Origin: an uncultured Steroidobacter sp. | Lineage (GTDB): Bacteria > Pseudomonadota > Gammaproteobacteria > Steroidobacterales > Steroidobacteraceae | Length of the DNA: 60,463 nt | Direction of reading: 5' to 3' | Assembly: GCA_937864115.1 (NCBI GenBank) | Contig: CALMII010000031.1 | Coordinates: 1-60,463 of the forward strand | Shown here: piece by piece, positions 52,605-60,463 of the stretch | Numbering within the stretch: position 1 is the stretch's first letter | Layout of the letters: the number at the start of each line of letters is the position of its first letter | The notes under the pieces: generated by a model | What the model was told of the DNA's origin: nothing | What the model saw: only the letters and a program-made list of their open reading frames with translations | The model's database searches: none | Position numbers and translations under genes: made by a program

Positions 52605-54059
52605 ATGAACGCAGTGGCAGATGTCGGCCTGATCGGACTGGCCGTAATGGGCGAAAACCTGGCGCTCAACATGGAAAGCCGCGGCTTTCACGTGGCCGTC
52701 TACAACCGCACGACCGCGCGCGTCGATGCATTTCTCGCCGGTCGCGCCAAGGGCAGGCAATTCACCGGCACTCACAGTCCTGCCGAACTCGTCGCCGCGC
52801 TCAAGACGCCGCGCAAGATCGTCATGCTGGTGAAAGCCGGCAAGCCGGTCGACGAACTGATCGAACAGCTCCTGCCGCTGCTGTCGCCCGGCGACATCCT
52901 CATCGACGGCGGCAACAGTCTTTTCACCGACACGATCCGCCGCACCGCACGGGTCGAGCAGGCCGGCATGCTGTATGTCGGTTCGGGCGTGTCCGGCGGC
53001 GAGGAAGGCGCATTGAACGGCCCGTCGCTCATGCCGGGCGGCAGCCCCGCGGCCTGGCCGCACATCAAGCCGATTTTCCAGGCGATCTGCGCGCGCACAC
53101 CGGAGGGCGAACCCTGCTGCGACTGGATGGGCGAAAACGGCGCCGGCCATTTCGTGAAGATGGTTCACAACGGCATCGAGTACGGCGACATGCAGCTCAT
53201 CGGCGAGACTTACGATGTCATGAAGCGTGTGCTCGGCATGAGCAATGCCGAAATGCATGATGTGTTCGCCGACTGGAATCGCCGCGAACTCGACAGCTAC
53301 CTGATCGAAATCACCCGCGACATCCTCGCGTACAGGGACGAATCCGGTGCCGCCACGCTCGACGTGATCCTCGATGCGGCCGGCCAGAAGGGAACCGGCA
53401 AGTGGACTGCCGTCGAAGCGCTCGACCAGGGCATTCCGCTGACGCTGATCGTCGAAGCCGTGTTCGCACGTGCGCTCTCGGCAGCGCACGGTGAGCGCGT
53501 GATCGCGGAGAAAAAGATCCGGCCCGATGTCATCGCGTTCAACGGCGACAAGGCGCAGCTGGTCGACGATCTGCGCCAGGCGCTGTACGCCGCGAAGATC
53601 ATCAGCTATGCGCAGGGCTATCAGCTCCTGCGCAACGCCGCAAAGACGTACCAGTGGAACCTGAACTACGGCGGCATCGCGCTGGTCTGGCGCGGCGGCT
53701 GCATCATCCGCTCGGCGTTCCTCGGCGACATCAAGAAAGCCTTCGACCGCGATCACGAACTCGTCAACCTGCTGCTCGATCCGTTCTTCAACGACGCGGT
53801 CGCAAGCCGCCAGGCCGCGTGGCGTCGGGTCGCGGTCGCTGCGGTGCAAAGCGGTATTCCGATTCCCTGCCTGAGTTCGGCACTCGCGTACTTCGACGGC
53901 TACCGCTCCGGTCGTCTGCCGGCCAACCTGCTGCAGGCGCAACGCGACTACTTCGGCGCCCACACCTACGAACGCATCGACCGCCCGCGCGGCGAATTCT
54001 TCCACACCGACTGGACGGGACACGGCGGTGCGACGACTTCCCGCTCTTACAACGCGTAA
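52605..54059 (+). CDS. gnd: 6-Phosphogluconate dehydrogenase (decarboxylating)
   Basis: This 484-residue cytosolic enzyme makes ribulose-5-phosphate and NADPH. It has a Rossmann NADP site LIGLAVMGENLALNMESRGF, the 6PG signature GSGVSGGEEGALNGPSLMPG and GENGAGHFVKMVHNGIEYGD. The C-terminal IIRSAFLGDIKKAFDRD and a final GHGGATTSRSYNA fit the family. Length is typical. Confidence 0.96.
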   Translation: MNAVADVGLIGLAVMGENLALNMESRGFHVAVYNRTTARVDAFLAGRAKGRQFTGTHSPAELVAALKTPRKIVMLVKAGKPVDELIEQLLPLLSPGDILIDGGNSLFTDTIRRTARVEQAGMLYVGSGVSGGEEGALNGPSLMPGGSPAAWPHIKPIFQAICARTPEGEPCCDWMGENGAGHFVKMVHNGIEYGDMQLIGETYDVMKRVLGMSNAEMHDVFADWNRRELDSYLIEITRDILAYRDESGAATLDVILDAAGQKGTGKWTAVEALDQGIPLTLIVEAVFARALSAAHGERVIAEKKIRPDVIAFNGDKAQLVDDLRQALYAAKIISYAQGYQLLRNAAKTYQWNLNYGGIALVWRGGCIIRSAFLGDIKKAFDRDHELVNLLLDPFFNDAVASRQAAWRRVAVAAVQSGIPIPCLSSALAYFDGYRSGRLPANLLQAQRDYFGAHTYERIDRPRGEFFHTDWTGHGGATTSRSYNA

Positions 54060-54067
54060 GAATCGAG

Positions 54068-54249
54068 AGGTTTCACACGGAGTTCACGGAGGACACGGAG
54101 TTCGGAGAAGAAAGAACGCGGTCTTCTTCCTGTGGGGCCGGCTTCAGCCGGCCTTTGCACTTGAAGAGGCCGGCTGAAGCCGGCCCCACAGGACTGTGTG
54201 TGAAATCTTCCTCCGACCTCCGTGTCCTCCGTGATCTCCGTGTGAAACT
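54068..54249. repeat. Nested inverted-repeat element, close relative of 17196-17345
   Basis: The inner inverted repeat is 54130-54153 (CTGTGGGGCCGGCTTCAGCC...) against 54167-54191. Outer arms: GGTTTCACACGGAGTTCACG (54069-54088) and the following GGAGGACACGGAG against CTCCGTGTCCTCCGTGATCT (54217-54236) and CCGTGTGAAACT. It fills most of the gnd-OYE gap. Confidence 0.88.
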
Positions 54250-54355
54250 TTCCTCTTCTCTTCGACATAACCGCGAGAAGACCGTCCTTTCGTACCATTC
54301 CAGCCGTGGTGGGCCTGCTCGACGATGATGCACATCCCCGTTGCGGACGTGCGTC

Positions 54356-55609
54356 ATGGCTGTCGCCGAGAGCCCGCTGTTCGAGCCGATCGACATCGGC
54401 ACGCTCACGATTGCCGGACGACTGATCAAGACTGCGACGGCAGAAACGCGTGCGAGCCATGACGGCTTCGTCACGCCGGAGCTGCTGCAGTTCTACATCC
54501 CGATGGCGAAGGGCGGCACGCCGCTCATCATTACCGGCAATATCTATGTCAGTCGCGCCGGCAAGTCGGCGCCGCGCCAGGTTGGCGCCGACGATGACGA
54601 CAAGATTCCGGGACTGCGGCAACTGACCGATGCTGTGCACGCACACGGCTCGCGCATCTTTGCCCAGCTCAATCACTGCGGCAGGCAGGTCGTGCCGCCG
54701 TTCGCCGGATTGCAGGAGGCGGTTTCCGCGTCGGCGGTGAAGGAACTCGTCACGGGCACCTTGCCTCGCGAACTGTCGCTGCTCGAGATCCAGCGGGTGA
54801 TTGCCGACTACGGCGCGGCGGCCATGCGCTGCAAGCAGGCCGGCTTCGACGGTGTGCAGATTCACGCCGCCAACGGCTATCTGATGAGTCAGTTCCTCAC
54901 GCCTCACACCAATCGCCGCACCGATCGCTACGGCGGTACCTGCGACAACCGCCCCAACATGCTGCGCGATGTCGTACGGGACATCCGCAGCCGGGTGGGT
55001 CGCGACTTTCCGCTCATCGTCAAGATGAATGGCTCGGACAAACTGCCGTTGCGTCACGGGTTGTCCACCGACGAACTCGTGCAGGTCGCGCAGGTCCTGC
55101 AGGAGGAGGGCGTCGACGCCGTGGAAATCTCCGTCGGTCACTACGAATCGGGCATGCCGATGGTGCATGGGACCTTCGGTCGCTGCCTGCGCAACATGGT
55201 CAATGGCGCGATGCGTTACCTGCCGTTCATTCGTCGCTGGGGTTTTCGCCTGTCCTGGCCGCTGCTGGCGCTGCTGTTCGATCTTCTCTGGCCGCGTCAC
55301 GAGGGTTTCAATCTGCGCTACGCCCAGGCGTTCAAACGCCGGCTGTCGATTCCCGTGATCTGTGTGGGCGGGTTCCTGACGCGCGCCGCGATGGAGGCGG
55401 CGATCCTGAGAGGCAGTTGCGACATCGTCTCCGCGGGACGGGCCTTCATTGCCGATCCGCTGCTGTATCGGCACCTGCGTCTCAACGAACCGGGCCCGCG
55501 CTGCGTGGACTGCAATGCCTGCATCGGGCATCTGGGTGCGCAGCCGGCGGACTGTTACCACCCGGCGGTGCGCGCGCAGAAGGATGCGATGCTGGCGAGG
55601 CTGAACTAG
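54356..55609 (+). CDS. NADH:flavin oxidoreductase (Old Yellow Enzyme family)
   Basis: This 417-residue FMN enzyme has the OYE layout: IGTLTIAGRLIKTATAETRA, FAQLNHCGRQV, GFDGVQIHAANGYLMSQFLT, and PHTNRRTDRYGG with the flavin-binding pattern. VICVGGFLTRAAMEAA and CDIVSAGRAFIADPLL complete the barrel. A C-terminal Cys-rich RCVDCNACIGH with another Cys ten residues later may bind a Fe-S cluster, as in dienoyl-CoA reductase-like members, but its spacing (CX2CX2C) is atypical. ATG 54356 is chosen over an upstream TTG. Confidence 0.9.
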   Translation: MAVAESPLFEPIDIGTLTIAGRLIKTATAETRASHDGFVTPELLQFYIPMAKGGTPLIITGNIYVSRAGKSAPRQVGADDDDKIPGLRQLTDAVHAHGSRIFAQLNHCGRQVVPPFAGLQEAVSASAVKELVTGTLPRELSLLEIQRVIADYGAAAMRCKQAGFDGVQIHAANGYLMSQFLTPHTNRRTDRYGGTCDNRPNMLRDVVRDIRSRVGRDFPLIVKMNGSDKLPLRHGLSTDELVQVAQVLQEEGVDAVEISVGHYESGMPMVHGTFGRCLRNMVNGAMRYLPFIRRWGFRLSWPLLALLFDLLWPRHEGFNLRYAQAFKRRLSIPVICVGGFLTRAAMEAAILRGSCDIVSAGRAFIADPLLYRHLRLNEPGPRCVDCNACIGHLGAQPADCYHPAVRAQKDAMLARLN

Positions 55610-55702
55610 GGGCAGCTGACGGGTTCTTCCCATCCGCCTACAGCGGCGAGGACATCGCAGGCTTCAGCGATCACCGTACAGAGTCCGTCGGCCAAGTCCG
55701 CT

Positions 55703-56425
55703 ATGCTCACGCGCCTCAGAGCATGCGCGGTCGAGTCGAAGGTCTTGGAAACAACAATCGCTGGTGGCACTTCCCGATACGTCAGATTCCTCTGCCCGAT
55801 GCTGGCCGCCGTCGGCCTGGCCTCACCCGCATTTGCGTCGGATGAGTCCGGTCGCGACAACGTGCGCCTGAACTGGGCCAAGGCGTCGGAAACCGATCTG
55901 ACGACGGCCTTTTACGGCGACTATGACGCCTCACCCGAATCCGAGTACATCATTGCCGGAAGCTGGGGCCGCCGCCTGAGCCCGACGATGTTCGGCCTGC
56001 CGATCGAGCTGACCGGCAACCTCGGCCTGCAGTGGGTGAACTCGCGCGGTCTGCAGGACGATGGTTATGGCATCAACGCCTACATCAAGGCGCACTATTC
56101 CTTGCGGCTGCCGTGGACCCAGAAGCACGTACGCTTCGGCCTCGGCGAAGGGCTGAGCTATCTCACCGAGATCCCGCTGGCCGAGCAGCGCGACTTCGCC
56201 AAGAAGGGGCCGGACATCACGTCCGAGAAACTGATGAACTACGTGGAGTGGACCATCGACGTGCCGCTGCGCCAGTTCGGTTCGATGGACCGCCTCATCA
56301 GCAAGGACATCGACGACGTCTACGTCGGCTTTTTCATCTTCCACCGCTCCAGCGTGTTCGGGCTGTTCGCCGAGACGAAGGGCGGGATCAACTTCATGGG
56401 ATTCGGAATCGAGGCGCGGTACTGA
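55703..56425 (+). CDS. Predicted outer-membrane beta-barrel protein
   Basis: This 240-residue protein has a long N-terminal leader with the hydrophobic part and cleavage near residue 47 (LASPAFA|SDES). The mature part has alternating beta strands (ELTGNLGLQWVNSRGLQDDG, YGINAYIKAHYSLRLPW, VRFGLGEGLSYLTEIPL). It ends FGIEARY with a terminal aromatic residue as in barrels. No family recognised with confidence; the GLGEGLSYLTEIP motif might help find relatives. Confidence 0.7.
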   Translation: MLTRLRACAVESKVLETTIAGGTSRYVRFLCPMLAAVGLASPAFASDESGRDNVRLNWAKASETDLTTAFYGDYDASPESEYIIAGSWGRRLSPTMFGLPIELTGNLGLQWVNSRGLQDDGYGINAYIKAHYSLRLPWTQKHVRFGLGEGLSYLTEIPLAEQRDFAKKGPDITSEKLMNYVEWTIDVPLRQFGSMDRLISKDIDDVYVGFFIFHRSSVFGLFAETKGGINFMGFGIEARY

Positions 56426-56507
56426 GCGGATGAGCAGCGGGCGATGAGCGGCGAGCCAGAAAGCACGTTCTGACTCACGGCTCGTCGCTGACCGCTCGTC
56501 GACGGTC
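56426..56507. repeat. Imperfect inverted repeat between convergent genes
   Basis: The left side (GATGAGCAGCGGGCGATGAG then CGGCGAGCCAGAA) is an imperfect inverse of the right side (TTCTGACTCACGGCTCGTCG then CTGACCGCTCGTC), with several mismatches. It fills the whole gap between two convergent genes and could act as a bidirectional terminator. Confidence 0.55.
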
Positions 56508-58226
56508 TCAGTTCGCTGTCGCGCCGAACAACTCCTCCTGCGACGGTCCCGTCGGCTTCTCCGGGCCCTTGTCTTCCTTCACGTTCCGATAGCGGATCAC
56601 ACCGAAGACCATTTCGTCCCAGGTTTGCTCGCCCCACGTGACCGTGCGGTTCGGGTCCGGGTTCGCCTTGTTCTGGCTGGAGTTGTCGAACACCTGCGTG
56701 TACACGACCTTCGTGCCGGCAGGCACGGGCAGCGGCTCGACCAGATCGTAGGTCGACTGCCAGTTGAAGTCGTAGTTCGGCACGTTCAGCAGCGTTTCTT
56801 CGCGGCCGTCCGGATATCGCGCGACGAAGCTCGACGACTTGCCGCGGAAGTGCGCGTGCGGATGCAGGCTGTAGATCACCGCGTCTTCCTTGAACGTCTG
56901 CTCGGCCATTTCCGTGTGGACCTTGGTGTTGGCGGGAATCTTCAGGCGCGGCTGCGCGAAGATCATGCTGCGATAGCTGAACTTCGGCGGATCCTTCATG
57001 AAATACAGGCCGAGCTTGGTCACGTCCGTCAGTTCCTGGCCGTTGGGCGTGAAGTGCATCTGGAAGTGGATCGTGGTACCGGCTTTCAGCAGGATGCCGT
57101 TGTCCGGCGGAATCTCCAGCGGCTCCGCGCCCGGGACATAGTTGTACAGACTCGTCGCACCGCGGCGTTCGCCGCCGGCCGAGGCGATCACGTGATGCAG
57201 CACGGCGCGCTGGCCGGGCAGGTAGTCGATCGCGCGGATCCACACGTCGTGGTCGAGCGGATTCTTTACCTGCACCATCTGGTAGGGAATCACGCCGGTG
57301 GCGGGCGTCGTGAAGGCCGGCGTTTCGATCACCAGGTCCGGTTCGCCGAGCGGCCACTTCGGCCAGTCCTTCTTCTGCGTCTTGAGCGGATCCTCGCCCG
57401 CACCGCGCGGCGCGCCGGCTTCGATCCAGTGCACCAGCGTCTTGACCTGCTCGTCGCTTAAGGCCCGATCGTTGCTGAAATGACCGTAGTGCGGATCGGC
57501 ATGCCACGGCGGCATGCGCTGGGTCCGCACGACTTCGCGGATCATCGGCGAGAAGCCGCGCACCATTTCATAGCTGCTCATCTGCCACGGACCGATGCCG
57601 CCGTCGCGATGACAGGTGACGCATTTCTCCTGCAGCATCGGCGCGATGGTCTTCTCGTACGAGATGTTCGCGTGCGAACGATCGCGCTCCGGCATCTTGA
57701 TGGCGCAGCCGGTGACCGCGGTGGTCGGCCGCGATACGGCACTGCCCGAGCTCACGGCGTCGATGGCGGCGGCTGCGCCCGACACGGCGCCGCGATAGGC
57801 GACCTTCCAGCCGCGCGGATCGACGACGAACACTTCGCCGTTGCGGGTAGCGCCCAGCGACTCGGTAATGATCTGGGTTTCGTCGATCAGCACCGGCAGC
57901 GAAATGTTGTTTGCCGCAGTCTCCTTCACGATCGCTTCGCGTGTGTCGCCGAGGTTGGCGTTCAGCAGCAGGAATTCCACGTTCGGATACTTGCTGCGCA
58001 GGGACTCGAGCATCGCCGCGGAAGTGCGCGAGGCATCGCAGCCGTTGCCCTGGGTCATGAGCACGACCGCTTTCGCGTCGGAGAGATAGTAGAACTCGTG
58101 CGACACGCCCTTGTGATCGGTAAGGCGAAAGTTGTCGACGACATCGCCGGGCTGCAGGGCGGATGCAGCGGATGAAAGCGACAGCGCCGCCAGCGAAAAC
58201 GCAATTCGCGTGCGCGAATACGACAT
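56508..58226 (-). CDS. Redoxin-cytochrome c-copper type II monooxygenase fusion
   Basis: This 572-residue secreted protein has a signal peptide (about 1-23) and a thioredoxin/redoxin-like domain (about 25-165) with only one Cys (Cys63). A cytochrome c-type haem site CVTCH lies at 202-206. The PHM/DBM-like copper monooxygenase region has likely ligands His344 and His345 (LHHV), His387 and His391 (HFQMH), and His455, 457 and 459 (HPHAH). Met539 (DEMVFGVIRY) matches the CuM ligand of the family. All copper ligands appear present by eye. Such fusions occur in other bacteria; the substrate is unknown. ATG 58226 is preferred (GGGGG upstream); an earlier ATG would extend the leader. Confidence 0.85.
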   Translation of the reverse strand: MSYSRTRIAFSLAALSLSSAASALQPGDVVDNFRLTDHKGVSHEFYYLSDAKAVVLMTQGNGCDASRTSAAMLESLRSKYPNVEFLLLNANLGDTREAIVKETAANNISLPVLIDETQIITESLGATRNGEVFVVDPRGWKVAYRGAVSGAAAAIDAVSSGSAVSRPTTAVTGCAIKMPERDRSHANISYEKTIAPMLQEKCVTCHRDGGIGPWQMSSYEMVRGFSPMIREVVRTQRMPPWHADPHYGHFSNDRALSDEQVKTLVHWIEAGAPRGAGEDPLKTQKKDWPKWPLGEPDLVIETPAFTTPATGVIPYQMVQVKNPLDHDVWIRAIDYLPGQRAVLHHVIASAGGERRGATSLYNYVPGAEPLEIPPDNGILLKAGTTIHFQMHFTPNGQELTDVTKLGLYFMKDPPKFSYRSMIFAQPRLKIPANTKVHTEMAEQTFKEDAVIYSLHPHAHFRGKSSSFVARYPDGREETLLNVPNYDFNWQSTYDLVEPLPVPAGTKVVYTQVFDNSSQNKANPDPNRTVTWGEQTWDEMVFGVIRYRNVKEDKGPEKPTGPSQEELFGATAN

Positions 58227-58394
58227 GCAGAAACCCCCGATGACCTGTTGCATTGGCAATGCGGCAAGCCTGCCTCAACGTCGTCGCGGAGAGGAGGGGC
58301 GCAATGCAAAGGTTTGTAATGCAGGTCTTTTCTGCCGTCATCGTCGAACCGGTTGCGTCGTACACTCGCGCCGCAGAAGACAGGGGGAACAACG

Positions 58395-59384
58395 ATGAGA
58401 TTCTTGCTGGCAACGCTCGCAACCCTTGCCGTATCGAGCGCGACGGCCGCCGACTACAAGGCGCCGCGACTGAGCGACGGCACGCCCGATCTTCAGGGCG
58501 TATGGACCAACGCGACCCAGACACCGCTGGAGCGCCCTGCAGAACTGGGCACGCGCCGCGCGCTGACGAGGGAAGAGGCGGAGTCCATCGAAAAGAAGGC
58601 CCGCGGTGCAGTGGCGGCGGATGCGCTGCCGAGCGATCCGAATGCAAAGATCGAGGCCGGTGCGCTGCCGCCCGTCGGCAACTACAACCTGTTCTGGACG
58701 GACCGCGGCATGACGGCCGCCGAGATCGGCGGCGAGTATCGCAGCTCCATCATCGTCGATCCGCCGAACGGCCGGATTCCGGTGCTCGCCAACAGCGCCG
58801 ATCAGCGTCGGGCTGCCGCCCGCATGCGCGGCGAATCGATGGCCGACGGTCCGGAGCAGCGACCATTGGGCGAACGATGTCTGCTGTCGTTCGGCTCATC
58901 GGCGGGTCCGCCGATGCTGCCGACCATGTACAACAGCTACTACCAGATCGTGCAGTCGAAGGACGTGGTCATGATCCTGGTGGAGATGGTCCATGACGTG
59001 CGCATGGTCCGCATCGGCGGCAAGCATCCGCCGGCGCACGTGCGCAAATGGATGGGCGATTCGATCGGCCACTGGGAAGGCGACACGCTGGTGGTCGAGA
59101 CAGCCAATTTCCGTTCCGACCAGAATTTTCGCGGCTCGTCGCAGGACATGGTCGTGACCGAACGGTTCACGCGGGTCGCAGACGACAAGATTCTCTACAA
59201 CTTCACCATCCGCGATGCGAATGCCTTTGCCTCCGAATTCACGGGCGAGCTGCCGTTCCTGAAGACGGACGTGAACATTTACGAATACGCCTGTCACGAA
59301 GGAAACTACGCGCTGCCGGGAATCCTCGCGGCGGAACGAGAAAAGGAAAAGGCCGAAGCGGCGACGGCCGCCGCGAAGCGCTGA
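58395..59384 (+). CDS. Secreted hypothetical protein
   Basis: This 329-residue protein has a signal peptide (about 1-18, SSATA|AD). The mature part starts with the motif DGTPDLQGVWTNATQTPLER and has many Trp and Gly motifs (GHWEGDTLVVETANFRSDQN). I have seen PDLQGVW proteins in acidobacteria and gammaproteobacteria, without known function. AGGGGGAA lies just before ATG 58395. It is divergent from the copper monooxygenase gene across 168 bases, suggesting shared regulation. Confidence 0.75.
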   Translation: MRFLLATLATLAVSSATAADYKAPRLSDGTPDLQGVWTNATQTPLERPAELGTRRALTREEAESIEKKARGAVAADALPSDPNAKIEAGALPPVGNYNLFWTDRGMTAAEIGGEYRSSIIVDPPNGRIPVLANSADQRRAAARMRGESMADGPEQRPLGERCLLSFGSSAGPPMLPTMYNSYYQIVQSKDVVMILVEMVHDVRMVRIGGKHPPAHVRKWMGDSIGHWEGDTLVVETANFRSDQNFRGSSQDMVVTERFTRVADDKILYNFTIRDANAFASEFTGELPFLKTDVNIYEYACHEGNYALPGILAAEREKEKAEAATAAAKR

Positions 59385-59393
59385 GTTCTCATT

Positions 59394-59418
59394 CCCTCCT
59401 TCGCGAAGCGGGGGAGGG
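59394..59418 (+). terminator. Short GC hairpin with CCCTCC/GGGAGGG arms
   Basis: CCCTCC and GGGAGGG flank the 10-bp palindrome CTTCGCGAAG, forming a compact hairpin 10 bases after the preceding stop. A similar sequence (CCCCTCCTCCGCGCAGCGGG) lies at 60332 after the esterase gene, so it may be a small repeat family with terminator activity. Confidence 0.5.
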
Positions 59419-59469
59419 CAAGGGAGGGGGCAAGGCAGGCGGCGCTACACCGTGGCAACTGGTACGCAC

Positions 59470-60324
59470 ATGAAATCAGCAGCACTTTTCGCGACGCTCC
59501 TGTTTGCTTTTTGCGCGACGACACTCGCCAGCACCATCACCACCCGCGAATTCGATTCACCCGCCCTGCAGCGCCAATGGTCGTACGTCGCCTATCTGCC
59601 GACCGACTACGACCGCTCCGATGCCCGCTATCCCGTGCTGTACCTCCTGCACGGCAATGGCCAGAAGGCCTACGACTGGGTTTCCTCGGGGCACATCCAG
59701 CAGACGGCCGACCGGCTCATCGCCAGCGGCGAGATGCCGGCGGCCATCATCGTCATTCCCGAAGCGGGCACCACCTGGTATGTCGATCGCAAGGAACGCA
59801 TGGAGACCGCGGTGATGCAGGATCTGCTGCCGGAAATCCAGCAGCGCTTTCGCACGATCGAGAAGCGCGAAGGGCGCGTGATCGCCGGCCTGTCGATGGG
59901 CGGATTCGGTGCCGCGCGGTTCGCGCTCAAGTATCCCGAGACGTTTGCCGCTGCCGGCTTGCTGTCACCGGCCATCTATCGCGATGAGCCACCCGAGAAC
60001 TCATCGGCGCGACGCGTGGGCGTCTTCGGCGCGCAGCAGTTCGATCCGCAGGTCTGGCACGAGCTCAACTACACCGCGCTCTGGGATGCGTATCTGCAGA
60101 AGAAGCTGCCGGTGCCCATGTACGTCAACTCCGGCGACGACGATGCCTTCTACATCGAAGGAACCGCTGCGGAGTTCTACACGCTGCTGCGCCGGAACGA
60201 GCAGCCCGCCGAGCTGCGCATCGTCGATGGCGGCCACACCTGGGCGGTGTGGGAAAGCACGATCGGTGACGTCATGAAGTACGTGTTCCGTTTCGTCGAC
60301 GCCAGACCCATGGCACTGCGTTGA
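59470..60324 (+). CDS. Secreted alpha/beta-hydrolase esterase (esterase D-like)
   Basis: This 284-residue secreted enzyme has a signal peptide (about 1-21, ATTLAS) and the esterase fold. Early strands are YVAYLPTDYDRSDARYPVLY and LLHGNGQKAYDWVSS. The nucleophile elbow is GLSMGGFG (Ser in GLSMGG), the likely acid an Asp in SGDDDAFYIEG and the His in DGGHTWAVW. Substrate unknown; the family includes S-formylglutathione hydrolase and feruloyl or trehalose esterases. ATG 59470 is chosen for its clean signal peptide; GTG 59452 would add six residues. Confidence 0.85.
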   Translation: MKSAALFATLLFAFCATTLASTITTREFDSPALQRQWSYVAYLPTDYDRSDARYPVLYLLHGNGQKAYDWVSSGHIQQTADRLIASGEMPAAIIVIPEAGTTWYVDRKERMETAVMQDLLPEIQQRFRTIEKREGRVIAGLSMGGFGAARFALKYPETFAAAGLLSPAIYRDEPPENSSARRVGVFGAQQFDPQVWHELNYTALWDAYLQKKLPVPMYVNSGDDDAFYIEGTAAEFYTLLRRNEQPAELRIVDGGHTWAVWESTIGDVMKYVFRFVDARPMALR

Positions 60325-60360
60325 GTCTGATCCCCTCCTCCGCGCAGCGGGGACCTCTCA

Positions 60361-60410
60361 CTGTGGGGCCGGCTTTAGCCGGCCTCTTTCAGAGTCAGGC
60401 TAAAGCCCAC
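60361..60410. repeat. REP-like element, apparently cut at its right end
   Basis: CTGTGGGGCCGGCTTTAGCC begins the typical left unit (stem GGCCGGCT/AGCCGGCC). A second part, GTCAGGCTAAAGCCCAC (60394-60410), would normally end CCCACAG but breaks after CCCAC, where TAGTGTCCGGTTAAG begins. Confidence 0.8.
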
Positions 60411-60463
60411 TAGTGTCCGGTTAAGAATCGAACAAAGTCAGTTGGTTATCACGATCGATGTCA
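60411..60463. mobile_element. Possible left end of an insertion sequence (extends beyond window)
   Basis: The boundary at 60410/60411 interrupts a REP unit, and the following TAGTGTCCGGTTAAG has the look of an insertion-sequence terminal repeat. No transposase is visible in the remaining 53 bases and I cannot name the family. The only support is the broken REP and a pattern impression. Confidence 0.3.

Overview
The window reads as chromosomal DNA from a high-GC gammaproteobacterium, probably near the Xanthomonadales, Nevskiales or Steroidobacter group. This is inferred from gene content: a GlyGly-CTERM-type protease, E. coli-like galU, gnd, ybiT and gpr homologues, and a Cu-monooxygenase/cytochrome fusion. 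No rRNA or tRNA is present to confirm it.

Layout. (1) 1-5051: a truncated solute-binding-protein gene, a ComEA-like helix-hairpin-helix protein, galU, a secreted subtilisin convergent with galU, an enoyl-CoA hydratase and a small orphan. (2) 5157-40122: a complete type VI secretion system (T6SS). It opens with vgrG, a predicted AHH-nuclease effector and an Imm11-type immunity protein. A leftward operon follows with a small orphan, a DUF4150 PAAR-like tip, a ketoacyl-synthase-like protein, DUF2169, a HEAT-repeat protein and DUF6484; it looks like an effector-loading or spike-assembly module. The rightward structural operon is FHA (tagH), tssJ, tssK, tssL (OmpA-tailed), tssM, a tagF-pppA fusion, an inserted autotransporter plus a 1209-residue haem lipoprotein, then tssA, tssB, tssC, hcp, tagJ, tssE, tssF, tssG and tssH (clpV). 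(3) 40167-46679: a surface or glycosylation island with two tandem DXD glycosyltransferase-like genes, convergent with a second autotransporter plus lipoprotein cassette, and a third glycosyltransferase-like gene. (4) 46889-60324: housekeeping and metabolic genes: an orphan ExbD, an aldo-keto reductase, the ABC-F protein YbiT, a LemA/DUF2207 pair, 6-phosphogluconate dehydrogenase, an Old Yellow Enzyme, an outer-membrane protein, a redoxin-cytochrome-copper monooxygenase fusion, a secreted protein of unknown family and a secreted esterase.

How it works together. All 13 core Tss components are present (VgrG, Hcp, TssA-C, TssE-H, TssJ-M) with two alternative tips (VgrG and the DUF4150 PAAR-like protein), one obvious effector/immunity pair and post-translational control parts (FHA and TagF-PppA). 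No kinase partner (PpkA) is encoded here. The most unusual feature is the pairing, twice, of an autotransporter with a large lipoprotein: once inside the T6SS operon and once just beyond it. The two barrels share sequence, so one cassette probably arose by duplication.

A family of small palindromic (REP-like) elements, built on hairpins with a GCT-TY-AGC core, occurs in five intergenic gaps, two of them nested inside longer inverted repeats. The window ends in one such element that appears interrupted by the tip of an insertion sequence.
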